DNA from: Rotaria sordida | Lineage: Eukaryota > Rotifera > Eurotatoria > Philodinida > Philodinidae | Direction: 5' to 3' | DNA length: 64,000 nucleotides | NCBI GenBank assembly: GCA_905250125.1 | Contig: CAJNOL010000263.1 | Coordinates: forward strand, 6,568 to 70,567 | Part shown: positions 1-13,072 of the stretch, one piece after another | Numbering within the stretch: position 1 is the first letter of the stretch | Layout of the letters: every line of letters starts with the position of its first letter | Program-made: the position numbers and the translations under genes | Notes under the pieces: model-generated | Databases searched by the model: none | The model's input: the letters and a program-made list of their open reading frames with translations, nothing else | Told to the model about the DNA's origin: nothing

Positions 1-952
1 TTGAAAAACCTATGAAGCAGTCTATCTAAATGTCACTTTGTTGAGATTGTTGCTTTTTATATAAATGTTATTTAATGTTAATATTCACTTATGAATTTTG
101 TTAGAATAGGATAGTTTTGTATATTGTGGTGTCTAGTTGTAATATGGATTGCCAAAGAATTTCACATTTGTTTTTCTACAACAAAGCATGAAAAATTATA
201 CATGGCAGGGAAGATGCTGTTATTATTTACGGTAAAACTGTATTTTGTACAGAAAATGTAATTTTTCGAATGAAAATCTATACCATGATAGTTTAATTTC
301 GATTTCTCTGTAATCAAATAAGTAGAGGGGAAAAGAGAGGATGTCAATGATATGGGCGTTTTTCAATAACAAACAAATGATATTGCATACTCCTAATATG
401 ATTCGTGACATTGTTTTAATCTATTTACATTATTTTGTTGATGTAGAAGCTATGTCTGTTTCTTCTAGAGTTGTTAAGAAATTTTCTTTTCTCATTTCAA
501 AATAGTACTACTAAATGCATGCAAGCATCATCTTATCACATTTTTTAAGTAGTGAATATTATTCTAAAACTATTAGCAAATCTATGCATGTGACAAGCAT
601 CTGTTCTTATTCTCATATGCAAGCATCGGGTCTGTGTTTTTTCTTTGTGAATGCAATACATCACTTTCTCAGCGTTAGCCATTACTAATTCTTATCGTTC
701 TAAATGGCATGACTTGAATTTCTATGTAGCATAAATTTTTCAGTTGTTCTCATTGTAAAATACAGTTTTTAATGACGTCTCTGATTGTATCCGTGTTATG
801 TACACGACATTTTCATAAATTATAAACATATGTAAAACAATAAAGTTAGAGGGTATTTATGGAACTGTAACATATCATAATTCTTTTGTTGTCTGTCTAT
901 ACACTTAACAGTGGCTATCTAGAAAGAAAACTCTCGCTTACTGTAGCTTTGC
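1..952. other. AT-rich stretch with no gene seen
   Basis: No reading frame with family resemblance or convincing splice structure was seen on either strand. The only open frames are about 60 codons long and low in complexity. No RNA gene was recognised. Confidence 0.6.
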
Positions 953-3900
953 TACAGTGTAATAAAAATTTTCTAAATAGAAGTACTAGCAATGTTTCTA
1001 ATTCGAACTACTTTTTCGGAGATGCGAAAATTTTCCTTTTTTTTCAAGCAATTTTTCAATAAACTCATAAATTTTTTCCATTATTGAGTAAAGAAATATC
1101 TGCTGAATCGAATGATGTAAAAATCATTCTATCATCTTAAAAATTAGTTGAATAATTAGAGTTATGTATTATTATTATTATTGGTATCATGAAAACAATT
1201 TTACCTGTTATCAAGTGAAAAAAAAATAAGAAGAAATCAAAACGAACTTTATGAATGATACTGTATTGATATGTATAGAGCAAATTTCAGAACTACTCAT
1301 GTAACCATAAAATGCATTTTTGATGCGTTTAAACGCGTCTGAAATTGAAACAGCTTCCAAACCCATTGAAATGCGTTCATCATATGGGTATTTAAACGCG
1401 TTGCAAAGTCGTGCATCCGTTCAGACGCGCTTCGTGACTAAAACGCATCATAACTAATTTACATTAGTTTTTAAAAGCGTTTCAATGCGAACAGTTTCGT
1501 GTTTGCATCGGAATGGGTTCATAACTGGAAATAATATTAATTTAGACGCGTTTCAATGCAATTGCTTTTACTTTTGTATCCGAATGCGCTTACCCTATAT
1601 GCAATTAATGCTTTTGAATTCCAATCGTGCATGTAAATGTAGTTTCTTTTTCTGTTTTACATAGACCAGATGCATCTGAACGCGTTTCTAGCTGCAAATG
1701 CATATAGTACTATCAATAATGCAGATTACTTCGTCACAGTATATGTGACTAGATGTTAAATAGTAAACTGAACTACGTGCTTTTATTCAAAAAAGCATAA
1801 AAATGATATAGCTTATTATATAGACGACGTATTCAAGTCTGACTGCGTTTCAAATTCGTAGACTCTTTTTGATAATCTGCAATTTAAAATATCAGTAGCT
1901 AGCATTGTCTGAAATAGAATATAAACACAAATAGTTGGATACGAGAAATCTCATCATATTTGTGTTCAGCATATAAAGTCATGAAGACTCAGCTAATCTG
2001 TGAAATAGAAACAAATGAATACACGTATCAAATTTTGAAATGTACAGAACATTCATTCGAAAATGGTATTACAACAATATTATTTTGTTATATGTTACTA
2101 CCACCACTTTTTTTTCACGAAATCAATTTCGCTCTTGTATAGCACATACCTTAAACGTAGCAATTTAAATTGCAAAATAAATAAAATTTAAGTGTTAAGC
2201 AAAAATATTCACTTAAAATCAAACATGAAGTTCAAAGTTAGTTTCCATGTAAATCTATTAGAGATACAAACAGAGTTTGTTGAAGGTCAACGATTTCAAT
2301 ATTTCGAATTTTTGAAACATGGAATACTGGTTTTTGCAAGGAAGTTGAGTCCACAGGGCTGCAATGGTACGTTCCACTTATTGGGCACAAATTTCAGTAT
2401 TTTAACTAACTACTAGTTTTGAAAACTTGGTCTGTGCCCATCAATACAGTTCATTTTGACTTCTTATTATTATTCTTTTCAATGACAACTGAACATCATT
2501 TATAAAATACTTCAAATGTACTTTTATTACTTGCCAATAGATGAAATTTCTTTAATGAGGTCAAAAATAAAACTTGACAGTAGTATTTGTTTACCTTGTT
2601 CGTATGAAAAAAGATTTTAAATGAGCTTCTACCATTAGCTACAAATTCATCTCATTCGAGTGAATCGAAGTGGAACTATTTCAATCTTTTATCGTAATGT
2701 TCAAATTGAGCTTCTTTTTGTTATAAAAATAATTCAGGGAAAATTGTAATAAACTATCGCGAACAATCGTATGTGCAACATAATATTAATGAAAGACGAA
2801 AAACTGGAAGTAAGAATAAAACAAAATTGAATTCAATTAAGTAAAGGATTACAAAACTTAACAAGTTTCCATTTATTTTGAATTATTTAATTATATATAT
2901 ATATGTACGTGACAGGCAATATTGAATTCTATGTAAAAATAAGCTTAGGCAAAGTTCATTTTTAATCTGACAAAAAACTACAAAATAATTTTCTTTTATT
3001 TAAAAATAAATTCTAATTTTCATTTCTTTTAATAGAACAGAGTACGTACTTGTTCCTTTTACGTAGATAAAATATTCATTTTCATTAATTCCCATTGTAA
3101 TGTATGCACCAATAACTTTTGCATTGAGATCAGAAAATGATGTTTAAAAATATCTTTATGAACACATTAATCAACATATTAATCTCTTGAGCATTAAATT
3201 TCAAGAGAAGACATTCATTGTTAGATTACAGGAAAAATATAAGATAAAAAGTCCTTCATCGGTTTTGATCTAAACATAACTCAATTACGCTGAACAACAT
3301 AATATACTCATAATTGAATTGTTATCTATGAACCAGGTCAAATTTGAAGATCATTCAACATCGATAACAAAATACTAGTCAAATAAACATAAGCTTAAAG
3401 ATCATTTCGATTTTTTAATGATCGAAGCTTGCTCATACAAACTAGATTTTGATTGAATATACTTACGAACTCTACAACTTATATTTATAAAAAATATGTC
3501 GTTCATCAATATTTTGTCGAACATATGATTGTTCGAGATACTTTATTAAAATTTTCTGTGAATTATTTTTATAATAATAGCAGCACAATTTTTATGATTT
3601 TTGATCGATACGACATTATGATTGAGTTATCACAGTGTATTATTTACTAACAATATCATAGGTCTGAACTGATGTCACTGATGAAAAAAAAAAAGAAAAA
3701 CTTCGTTTGCCTTAAATCGCTGGAAGTTAATGGGTCATCTATCAAAGAACATTTTTTGTGACGGAAGCACAAAGAAATTTTTAAATTTAGATAGGAAAAA
3801 AGTTCATCTACTAAAAATATTTCATTTTCTATATATTTTACATAGACTGTTATTATTAGGAATATTCAGAACAAATCATACTAAATCCATATACACTCCT

Positions 3901-4177
3901 TATTTCATTGCATACGATCGTAATACGAAGCTGTGTAATACAATGATTTTCCGTCGTTTACGAGCGTGCTTGTTCGACCTGGACAATGCTTCTAATTGAG
4001 ACGAATTCAATTACTTGTAAACTACCTTTAATGATTCAGATAATTTTCAAGATCATTTCTCTACTCAATAATATTTTTAAAAAAGTTTTTTTTAAAAGTT
4101 GGTTGAAAAAAAAAGAGAAAATTTTCGCATCTCCGTAAAACTTGTTCCAATTAGGAATATTACTTGTAGGTGTACAG
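953..4177. repeat. Long foldback structure with arms about 3 kb apart
   Basis: The left arm (about 953-1140) and right arm (about 4020-4177) are diverged inverted copies. Both carry the core GGAGATGCGAAAATTTTC (right copy reversed), followed by a T-rich run and a similar ATTGAGTA block. A second inverted pair lies inside: 2700-2810 against 3450-3570, sharing TATAAAAATAATTC and CGAACAATC. No open frame inside looks like a transposase. The arrangement suggests an old non-autonomous DNA transposon, or nested copies. Exact ends and target duplication could not be fixed. Confidence 0.6.
1319..1700. repeat. Degenerate repeats around AAACGCGTTTCAATGCG
   Basis: The patch repeats variants of a 12-17 base word centred on ACGCG, such as AAACGCGTCTG, AAACGCGTTGC, AAAAGCGTTTCAATGCG, AGACGCGTTTCAATGCA and GAACGCGTTTCTA, at irregular spacing. 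CpG is rare elsewhere in the window but dense here. It lies inside the 953-4177 foldback structure. It may be a decayed satellite or an internal repeat of a mobile element. Confidence 0.55.
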
Positions 4178-4725
4178 AAAAAGAATTAGTCATATTATCA
4201 AACTCTATTATGATACAATAGAATTGTTTCAATTGAGAGAAAGGACAAGATTTTTTTCACTGTAATTTATGCTCATGAAAGAACCTTCTTTCCATTAGCA
4301 TCATTGAGAAAAAAAAAGAATATCTGATTTTCATTCTTCAATGTAAATGTCATCTTCATTTCAAACGACAGTGACAAAATATTCAATGCATGTTTTTCAC
4401 ACTTCGCTAAAATTAAAATATTGAAATAATCTAAGATATATTATCTTCAGAAAGATTTATTCTCGGTAGCATTAATAGAAAAAGAAAAATATAGAATGAG
4501 TAACAACATCGACTCGTTCAACAACTCTTGAAAAAACATATTATTTCAAGTTATTTCAATGGACAATTGAAGCGTTAAGTAAGACTCATCCATACTTAAA
4601 ATTTAATCGTAAAAAACATATTTTTACATTCGGCTCAAGAGTCAAAGCACATCGTGTCACTGTTCAAAAGGTTACTTTTATTACTATTTGATGATTCAAC
4701 TGATTTGTTTCAAGAGCTTATTTAA

Positions 4726-6062
4726 CTCTTTCCGGTCCGATATTGCCATTGGACAACATCAAGCCAATATTTTCTAAACGACTAACTTGTTGTGATGATA
4801 TATAGCTTTTTGACAATGTGGTAATTACTTTAACACATTTCAGCACACGCTCATCCATGCATAAGAAAAAAAAAACTTACTAAGAAGATGACGAGATTCA
4901 CCTTCAATGTCCCAAAGGAACATCCGGATCGTGAAAGTTTCTTTTCAAGTGCGTCTGAACATTCAGTGTCGAAGACAATTAGCGGTAAATTTTTTTTCGT
5001 AGATCTATTGTATATTGCATCACTAAGAAGGATTATTCAGGAAATTCGGACAATAAATAATAGAGATGTTGCCATTTGGCAACACCCAGTCGTAAAGGGA
5101 CAAAAAAATTTTAAATTTGCTTTCATCCACAATGGTCAAAGCAATGCACGATATTATATTCTCATAGGAATATGTTTATTACTGGGAAAGGAATAACCCT
5201 CTTCCCATTAATGGAAAGAGACTTTCTATATCCCTATCAGAACATAGGAGCTTCCACGCAGCTCCTTCCGGATTTGCATCAAATTTTTTCTAGAAAGCCT
5301 TCAGTATGCTAATCTTGTAGCACTCTTCAAGTTGCGCAGGAATTGATATTTGGTTTTCATACGACTGATACGCTAACTGCAGCAGGACAGGATCAAAAGT
5401 CAATTATATCGAAAACTAGCTCCGAAATCTGTTTATCTTAGTCTTCGTGAACGTTCTTTCGAAATCTCGATTCAACCGTTAAATGGAACATAAAAGTTGT
5501 CTGTCTAAAATAATTTTCAGGACTAGATCTCTAGAACTCATTGTTTGGGAGGATTTGCAAATTTGAGAAAAATGGCACTTTATGTTAAAATTGAACTATC
5601 TATAAAATTTATACATGCACTAGAAAAACTCAAACATATTAAAATCAAGATGAAGTTAATACTATGCTTATTCAAACGCAATGTGAAGTGTAGATGAGGC
5701 TATTGGTATGGATCTTTTGTTCATCTGCATCCACACCTCCCTATCCAATGGTTAAATCGAAACTTCGAAAGAACGTTCACGAAGAATAAAACTGACAAAT
5801 TTTGGAACTAGTTTTCGATAACCGAAACACCCTAGACATTTTATCTTGGTTTTTTTTTTAACTGTCTTTATAAATAAATAAATAAAAACAACTAATTGTC
5901 GTACTTTAATAGTCAAAAACAAAAAATGAATTTTGAAAAATTTTTTGTCCCTTTACGACCGAGTGTTCCCAAATAGCAACAAAAAGCCATTAGATGCCGA
6001 AGCACTTTTTTGTTTCGATCAATACTCTTTTACTGTCTAACTTCTAGCCGGCCGAAAAGAGT
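4726..6062. mobile_element. TTAA-flanked non-autonomous element, piggyBac-like
   Basis: The left end reads TTAA then CTCTTTCCGGTCCG. The right end, read inward on the other strand, is TTAA then ACTCTTTTCGGCCGG. Further in, 5062-5115 pairs with 5940-5990 (shared GTAAAGGGACAAAAAA and its reverse). A nested foldback at about 5405-5820 shares CGAAAGAACGTTCACGAAGA between arms. TTAA duplication is the hallmark of piggyBac-type elements. No transposase frame is present, so the element is non-autonomous if real. The 102-codon frame at 4888-5196 crosses the left arm and shows no family resemblance. Confidence 0.6.
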
Positions 6063-6371
6063 TTAAATAGTTTGATATACAATTCATAAATAACACTAGT
6101 CTAGATGTATGAGGATCAGTTTTGATTTGATCTCTAGTCCTGCTATCTATACCACTGATATAAGTCAAAGTTATGATCGAAAAAGAAAACATATAGCATT
6201 CCAAGTACAACCTAATCAGAAGTAAATATCTGACATGAGAAATGAAATGATTGAAGTCACTTTGATGTTAGTACATCAATTAAAATGAGTGTTAGAATAT
6301 ATGGGATATAGAAATAAAATATTAAAAGAACCGAGAAACTATGATTTTATGAGAATAATTCACAACAATTA

Positions 6372-8359
6372 TAGGGCTTGTCCGGCTAACGGTCAACCGG
6401 AGTGATTAAAGTCGAAGCTGAATATTTTTAGAAGCTAATAACATCGTATTATAGGGCACACCTTACTGTGTTAGAAAACATATTTTGTTTTATCTTTTCT
6501 TTCAACAGATGAAGAAAATATATACAACAGAGATTTGATATGTTTTTCAAACATTTTTTACTTTTTCGCACCTATAAAGAAAATGATTGAAAATAGTTAA
6601 AAATGCAACTGAAATTAGAGCAGTGGTACATATTCTGAATGTGCAAAGTTAGAGTTTTCTTCTTATACAAAATTCATTTGATCCATGATTGTTGGAAGAA
6701 AATGGAGGTTACTTTAAAGCTTGATAAATTTTGGCGTGAGTGCGTTACCAAAAAGGGCTCTTAGTTTATTTTACGCTACAACTGCAGAGAATTTCCCCGT
6801 AATCGCTCAGTATCCTTTGTTAACTTTCTACGAGGTATCCAACAGTCGACTTATTTTTCAGATATTCCTTTCTGTTTACAAAAACAATTGGTAACGCACT
6901 CACACAACCCATGTTTTTGCATAAAACGTTTTATTGACCGTATAACTACTTATATTGATTTCTTTTTAGCCAGACAGATTCTAATACCATCAACGTATTG
7001 ATAGCAAAAGAAAAACTCTTGCGTCAGCAGAAAAGTAAGAAAAACTAGTGCAAACATAGGCTATAATAACATGTTATTAAAAAAAATGATCGTCATAATT
7101 CAGTGCAAAAAAGTGCCTAGTTTAGATGTCAAATCTTGTTACTGCCTTTTGCGTAGCACATTAAAAATGACGATAAATTAATAGGAAAGTAAACACAAGT
7201 AATTAAGCATGAACTTAAATTATCAGAAAGTTTTGATCAAGACTTTTAAGTACTAGAAAGATGAGAAACGACATTTTGTTATAAAGATGGCGGAATGGGT
7301 TAAACCTTAAAGCATTGACATTACTAATCAGGTATGAATGTTTTTCATCAATAGTAAGGTGATAGATCAAACTAGTACTGTGTTGTTGCAAAACAATCTT
7401 TTCAGTAGCTACACACGACTTATCGGTGCACCGCTGTTCTTAACCAGGCATATAAGGTCTTTGGATCCACCAAATTTTCAAAAACTTGATACGGTAAGGA
7501 AAGAAATTACTTGACTGAATTCAGAACTAAGAAAAAATCTGCTATGATCAACACCAAGTGAAAAATCGTTTGATACAAGACGTATTGAGATAAAACACCA
7601 TTCCTGAATTATCAGATAGTCGAAATTCAGATCAACCAGTTCTGTAATGGGGAATATTCGGCTCGAAAATATAGAGTAAAAAACTCACTCTTTTCTTCAT
7701 AAAACCAGAAGAGTGGTGTAAAATTTCGTGTTGTATTCCATACGTGTTTCACAAAGTATTATCTACTAAGTATGGATATTCTTTTTCTAATGGGTCCTAT
7801 AGAGTAACCTTAAGAGATCTACTGTACTAGTACTGTTTACATTGCATCATAAGTCGTAACAGTTCAAAAATTCATAAAAACAACCCTTTTTGTGATTTAG
7901 AATTTATAATATGAAGCAGTAGATACTCAAGAACAGATTATCGGATAGTGAAAAATGAGTGCGTTACCAAACCGTGAGTGCGTTACTTTGATATTCAAAG
8001 TATAATTTCTCCGCAACATAAAGAGTTTCGAAACTTTGTTTTGATACAGATAGCTCTAACTGTCCTCTATAAATTACACTATAACTAGTGTCCTCATATT
8101 TTAAATAGTCGCAGGAATTTATTGAGTTTTAACATCACCCGACAGACAAGGGGCCTTTTTTTGTGAGTGCGTTACCGACATATATTTTTTCCTATAACAA
8201 TTGAATCTCAAACTTAATTTGTATGAAACCTACATATGTTAAAGAGCCTTCCAAGATGCACATGTACTTCAAGTTTCAAGGTCCCACTCTTTATCGTTCC
8301 AGAAAAAAATGAATTGTAAGTTGAAAAAACGTGAGTGCGTTACCTGCGGACAAGCCCTA
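6372..8359. mobile_element. 2-kb non-autonomous DNA transposon with repeated subterminal motif
   Basis: The ends are exact inverted copies of TAGGGCTTGTCCG, and each is flanked by TA, as expected for TA-target DNA transposons. Six copies of a 14-bp word GTGAGTGCGTTACC (one or two mismatches allowed) occur at 6736, 6890 (inverted), 7955, 7974, 8163 and 8331. The last abuts the right terminal repeat, and a decayed version follows the left one. No protein-coding frame of useful length is present, so mobilisation would need an enzyme from elsewhere. The 14-mers may be transposase-binding sites; that part is inference. Confidence 0.75.
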
Positions 8360-8499
8360 TATCAAAGCAGTATCGTACAGAATTATTTTCTTTGTGTGGC
8401 ATTTCATTTAAAATTAGACTATTGTTAACATATTGAACACAAGAAAACGTTAATATTTTTGACAACTATAAATAAAAAATATCATGAGTAGAAAATATA

Positions 8500-9605
8500 T
8501 ATAATCGCTGTCAAAATTATCCAACCAGTAGAGAAATTTATTTTATTTTGTATATATCCCAAAAACTAGATGAGTTGGAATCATCTGATTTAATAATAAG
8601 GTGCGACAAACGACACTTTTTTTAATATGATGCTTAGCCAATTTATTGTTCAATATAGCATTAGTAAGAGCACTACAAATTGCATGAAATATTCTATTTG
8701 AATGAATATTTCATGTTGAAAAAATTGTGTTTGTCATCTTCAATGTATAAATCAATCACAGATAGAGATTTTTGAATGGTCTCACTTACGCAATGAACGA
8801 GGTATAAAAAATTGTTTTAGAAGCGTGAATTTCTAGGGAATTGTTTTCCTTAGAAAACTATTATATTTCAAATCAAATAACGATTGTATTACTTACGTTA
8901 CATACCTTTGTTAGGTCATAAATAGCAAACGTAAAAAGCTTACTATAAACCCAGAAGCAGACTGGATATTTATCTCACCAAATAAAGATGAATCGAATAA
9001 AACTTAAAACAGCGGATCGTTATAAATTTCATCGTCTATCTACGTAGATGTGACGCGCAAAAATTGGTTACATAGTTCATGAGACCTGCAATGCGGCTGT
9101 TTTTGAAGATTGCGATATCATTTTTCATTCCTGCTATTTATAATATAACAAAGGTATATAACGTCAGTGATATAATCAGTTTTTGATTTTAAATATAAAA
9201 GTTTTTCTATAGAAAACAATTCCCTAGAAATTCACGCTTCAAAAACAATTTTTTATATTTCGTTTAATGTGCAAATGAGACTATTCAAGAACCTCTATCT
9301 GTGATTGGTCTTTATATTGGAAACGACAAACACAATTTTTCAATATGAAATATCCATTCAAATAGAATATCTCATACAATTTGTAGTAGTCTTGCTAATG
9401 TTATATTGATTAATAAATTGACTAAGCATCGTATTAAAAAAAAGCCTTGTTTTAGACACATACTCAAAGGAAAGCTACAATGAAAAGTACTCATTACCTA
9501 GAGCACAATTCGTTCAATTGAATCATGTGTCATACAGAAAATTTCAACTTAAAACAAAGTTTGCATCAAAAAATAGTTGTATAATTTTGACAGCACCTAT
9601 ATATA
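8500..9605. mobile_element. 1.1-kb foldback element
   Basis: The two halves are near-complete inverted copies. Outer ends share GCTGTCAAAATTAT. Inner matches include a GACAAACACAATTTTT-type block, TTCTAGGGAATTGTTTTC and its reverse, and TACCTTTGTTA with TATAAATAGC and their reverses. Arms run about 8500-8950 and 9120-9605, around a loop of about 170 bp. There is no coding capacity. It resembles other foldback MITEs in this window but differs in sequence. Confidence 0.8.
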
Positions 9606-11964
9606 TAATATGTTCATAATTTCATGTATTGTGAACGATAAATTCAAGTTTTGTTTACTAATTTATGATATATCAATACTAAATACAAGACAAAATAACA
9701 TTTTTTCTTCACAATACACACACAATCATTAATTTAGTATCTTTCTTTTCTGTATACATCTAGGTCTGAATCATTAACATTTCTATCTTCCCGTGTAGCC
9801 ATTGCATGTTTACCAAGGCTTTTCTGCATGAAGAATTTCATTTCATGCAGAAACACGGAAAGGAATAAACGACTTGCTAATATTGAAATTACAAAATGAT
9901 TCAACATAGTTAGCGTAATATAAAGAAATAGTCAAAGATATAAACAATTTATCTAACAATCAAGCGGTAATACGACAGTTGTTTCCGCAACACTTGCTGT
10001 CATGATATCGCGAGGCTGATGATGAGGATGAGGGCAATGTGAATCTCAGGGAGGTTATTAGAGAGAGAGGTAGAAGACAGTGTCAGAACGAACGAAAATA
10101 TCAGACCGAAGCTTGAGGTTAGGACGAGGACAAACAGAAGGGTGAGGAAGAAGAGGGAGTCTATATATACCTTCAATACTTTTCTGATTGGTTTTTGATT
10201 GATCGTAGTTCAAAATAAGAACCGTAAGAGAGAAAACGTGATGAGAACAAATGCTGCTGAGGAGCAAGTATTGGAGGAGCATTTGTTCAAGGAGCAATAA
10301 TCGTGGTTTCCAATCGAGCATAACCAGTAGGCTTGAGTTTTAGAATGGAAAAAACACAAGAGATTATAGAGGTTATTATTAATATTGAGCTACATCCTAT
10401 TTGCACAGGTATTATCTAGGTTATATAAAATATTAGAGTAGTTATATATGTATTTACTTGTACATTTTACTCAGTAATTCTACTGTTACAATTATTTCAT
10501 GTAGCCTTCATATTTAAACTTCGCTTTTCTTTTTATTACATTGAGTGCTTTTATTTCTCAATTATATATTATTTTAGAACTATTTCTTTATTTATGTACA
10601 ATACTAGGGGGGAAAAAGCTGATTGTCCATGATTGCTCTCTGTTTTTTCATCATCAGATAAAGAATTCAGGTTGTTTCTGAAAACACTTCTCATTGTCAT
10701 CACAAAACAGTACGACAATCATGTTTTTGACAAAGTCTAATGTCCAGAAAAGAAAGCTGATATCCTGCTATCTAAGATTGCCGATGATTACTTTGATTGT
10801 AATCAGCTTTTTTCTCCTTGGTACAATGAATTTTTATCTTTTTAAAAAAAGAAACTATTCTTCTATCTCTAATCTGTACTGTCAATTAAATGTTAATGTC
10901 TAGAGAGAAAGCTTATTTTTTATATTGGCATAAGAACATTTTCCTACTTTGTCGTCGAATGCATTTGCAACTATTATTGGTTATTTTTGCTTTTTCTAGA
11001 TTATATTTATTGTCATAAAAGAACCTATTACAGAATGTTTTATTAGGCCTTACAATACCAAATGATAGTTAAATCAACCGATTTCACAAGCTTGACAAAA
11101 TTCTTTTTTTTTTTTTATTTCGCCAATGTTTTTTTGTTGATTATTAAGAAAAACGTTGCTTTGAATATGAAGCACATCTAAAGATAACATTCCTGTGGTA
11201 TTACATTGGGGAAAAAAGCATATCAATGAATATAGTAAAAGATGCAAATTCATTCAAAATAAATCAAAGAATTATTTACTCATCATTTTCTCTTGTCTGA
11301 TTATCAAAATTACTTTTAAAAAATTCTTTATGCACAATCATTTTTTTTTCGTTCTTATACTTTGATCAATTCATTTAACCAGATTCTTAAAGAACATTTG
11401 AAGAGATAATTAGCGAAAGTATATAATGTAATATACAATGTAGAAGTAGAGCTGCATAAATAGTGCATTGCTTCTTGTGATGATACAAGATGAGTGTTTA
11501 TATTTAATAGTAGAGATTTCTTTATGTTATTTAAGTTAAATAAATCAGCGTAAGCGTTTCTACCTTTACAATCTCTTTTCAACAAAAGAATTAATTGAGA
11601 AATAAAATAGAAAAATATTTCTCATGGATAATTTCTTCATTTACAAGAAAATCTCGACAGATATTTGTTTGCTATTTTTATTTTCTTTCATTAGTTATTC
11701 AAGGAATTTAATCTATCATATTGACAATGTATGATAGATACATTTTATTTTCAGTCAATTAACAGCATTAACTTGTTGTTTCTTCATGACAGTTTCTTTC
11801 CACATAAACACGTATCAAAAAGATTGATGACCACCAATATTTAGACATCAAACTCTGTTCTGTAACTAATACATCTAATCTAACTAATCAATAATTTCAT
11901 TTTCTTAACCCTGATCCTTAGATGTTGACGTATCACAATGACCTTCATTCCAATATGACATTTT
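9606..11964. other. Gene-free stretch with one GC-richer patch
   Basis: No gene is supported. The patch at about 10005-10330 is richer in G and purines than its surroundings. On the plus strand it can be read as short acidic or basic peptide stretches broken by stops, so it might be a decayed coding remnant. I could not assign a family. The rest is AT-rich with homopolymer runs. Confidence 0.5.
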
Positions 11965-11966
11965 TA

Positions 11967-12531
11967 CAGTACTGGCCAAAAATATACAACTAATGTATTT
12001 TTTTCCTGTATTATCAGGCATTTAACTTAAATCTAAAAAGTAGTTCGAGTAGCCGATGAAGTTTTCGTATCGGAATTTCATAAATGGATTGCGAAAAAAA
12101 GGTTTCTAAAAAATCAAACACGGTATTTTTTAAATCTCAGAAGACTATTGAAATTAGACTTTAAGGATACGATCTTAACGTGCACAAAATCTTGAATAAA
12201 ACGAGGGTTCGTCGCATTTCCTATGATTTTTCCTTACAAAGTTGTAAATATCATGAAAAACAAAAACTACATTTTTTAGCAATGCTGTGATAAACTTTGC
12301 TTTTTTTTATGCTTATAACTTTTTTAGGGAGGATCATAGGAAATCTAAGACCCGAAAACTACTCAGTTTGGTATTTCAGAAAGTTTCCTCTCATAGTCCA
12401 TTTATGAAATTGCGGTATGGAATGCATTTATTTGATAGAAAATTTCGTTAGTTATGCAAATAACTATTTAAATTTGAGTTCAAAGCTTAGTATTGTAGAA
12501 TAAAGAAGTCTTAAATTTTTCACTAGCACTG
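11967..12531. mobile_element. Tc1-like MITE, TA-flanked, foldback
   Basis: The left end CAGTACTGGCCAAAAATATA and the right end (reverse strand) CAGTGCTAGTGAAAAATTTA are both directly flanked by TA. The left end closely resembles the Tc1 terminal repeat as I recall it (CAGTGCTGGCCAAAAA). Internal arms also pair, for example TTCATAAATGGA with TCCATTTATGAA, and TTTCCTATGAT with ATCATAGGAAA. At 565 bp with no frame, it is a non-autonomous Tc1/mariner-superfamily element. Confidence 0.8.
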
Positions 12532-13072
12532 TACATGATTTATAATGTTTAGTTGAAAATTGTTAAATTAATTAGTTTAGACATTGTGAAAAAGGAAGTT
12601 TTTTTTTTTTCTTCTTACAAGAACAATCATTTCCAAACATCAATCAACCATTTTATTGTGAAAATTTTGATTTCAATGATGAGAAAATTATCGATAATCT
12701 TTCAATATTTAAACTATTGATCTATTATCAAGTGAATAGAAAATATCAATTTGTTCATTATGGGAAAAAAAATTTCTCTTCTTTCGTGACTATTCATCTA
12801 TGTATTTATGATACGTGTGTAAACATCCGTAGAAAAGTGATTGAATGTCATTTGCACATATTGACACGGTCACATTCGATCGCTGTTTTCCCACAGAATA
12901 AGAAGAATTGCCAATTGATGTTCACATATATATATATATATATATGCATGATATATTCCATATCGTGGGAGAGAAAAAGCGAAAGAGTATTTTTATGTAC
13001 ACATATACCTATATATATATATATAAAGAGTGAACAACAATCATTTCATTTGAATAAAAAAAAGAAAACAAC

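Noticed and set aside
4888-5196. 102-codon frame in the TTAA-flanked element
   Set aside because: Covers an inverted-repeat arm. No transposase motifs or other resemblance.
10058-10321. 87-codon minus-strand frame in the GC-richer patch
   Set aside because: Leu-rich without domain features. The patch may be an old coding remnant, but neither strand gives a convincing protein.
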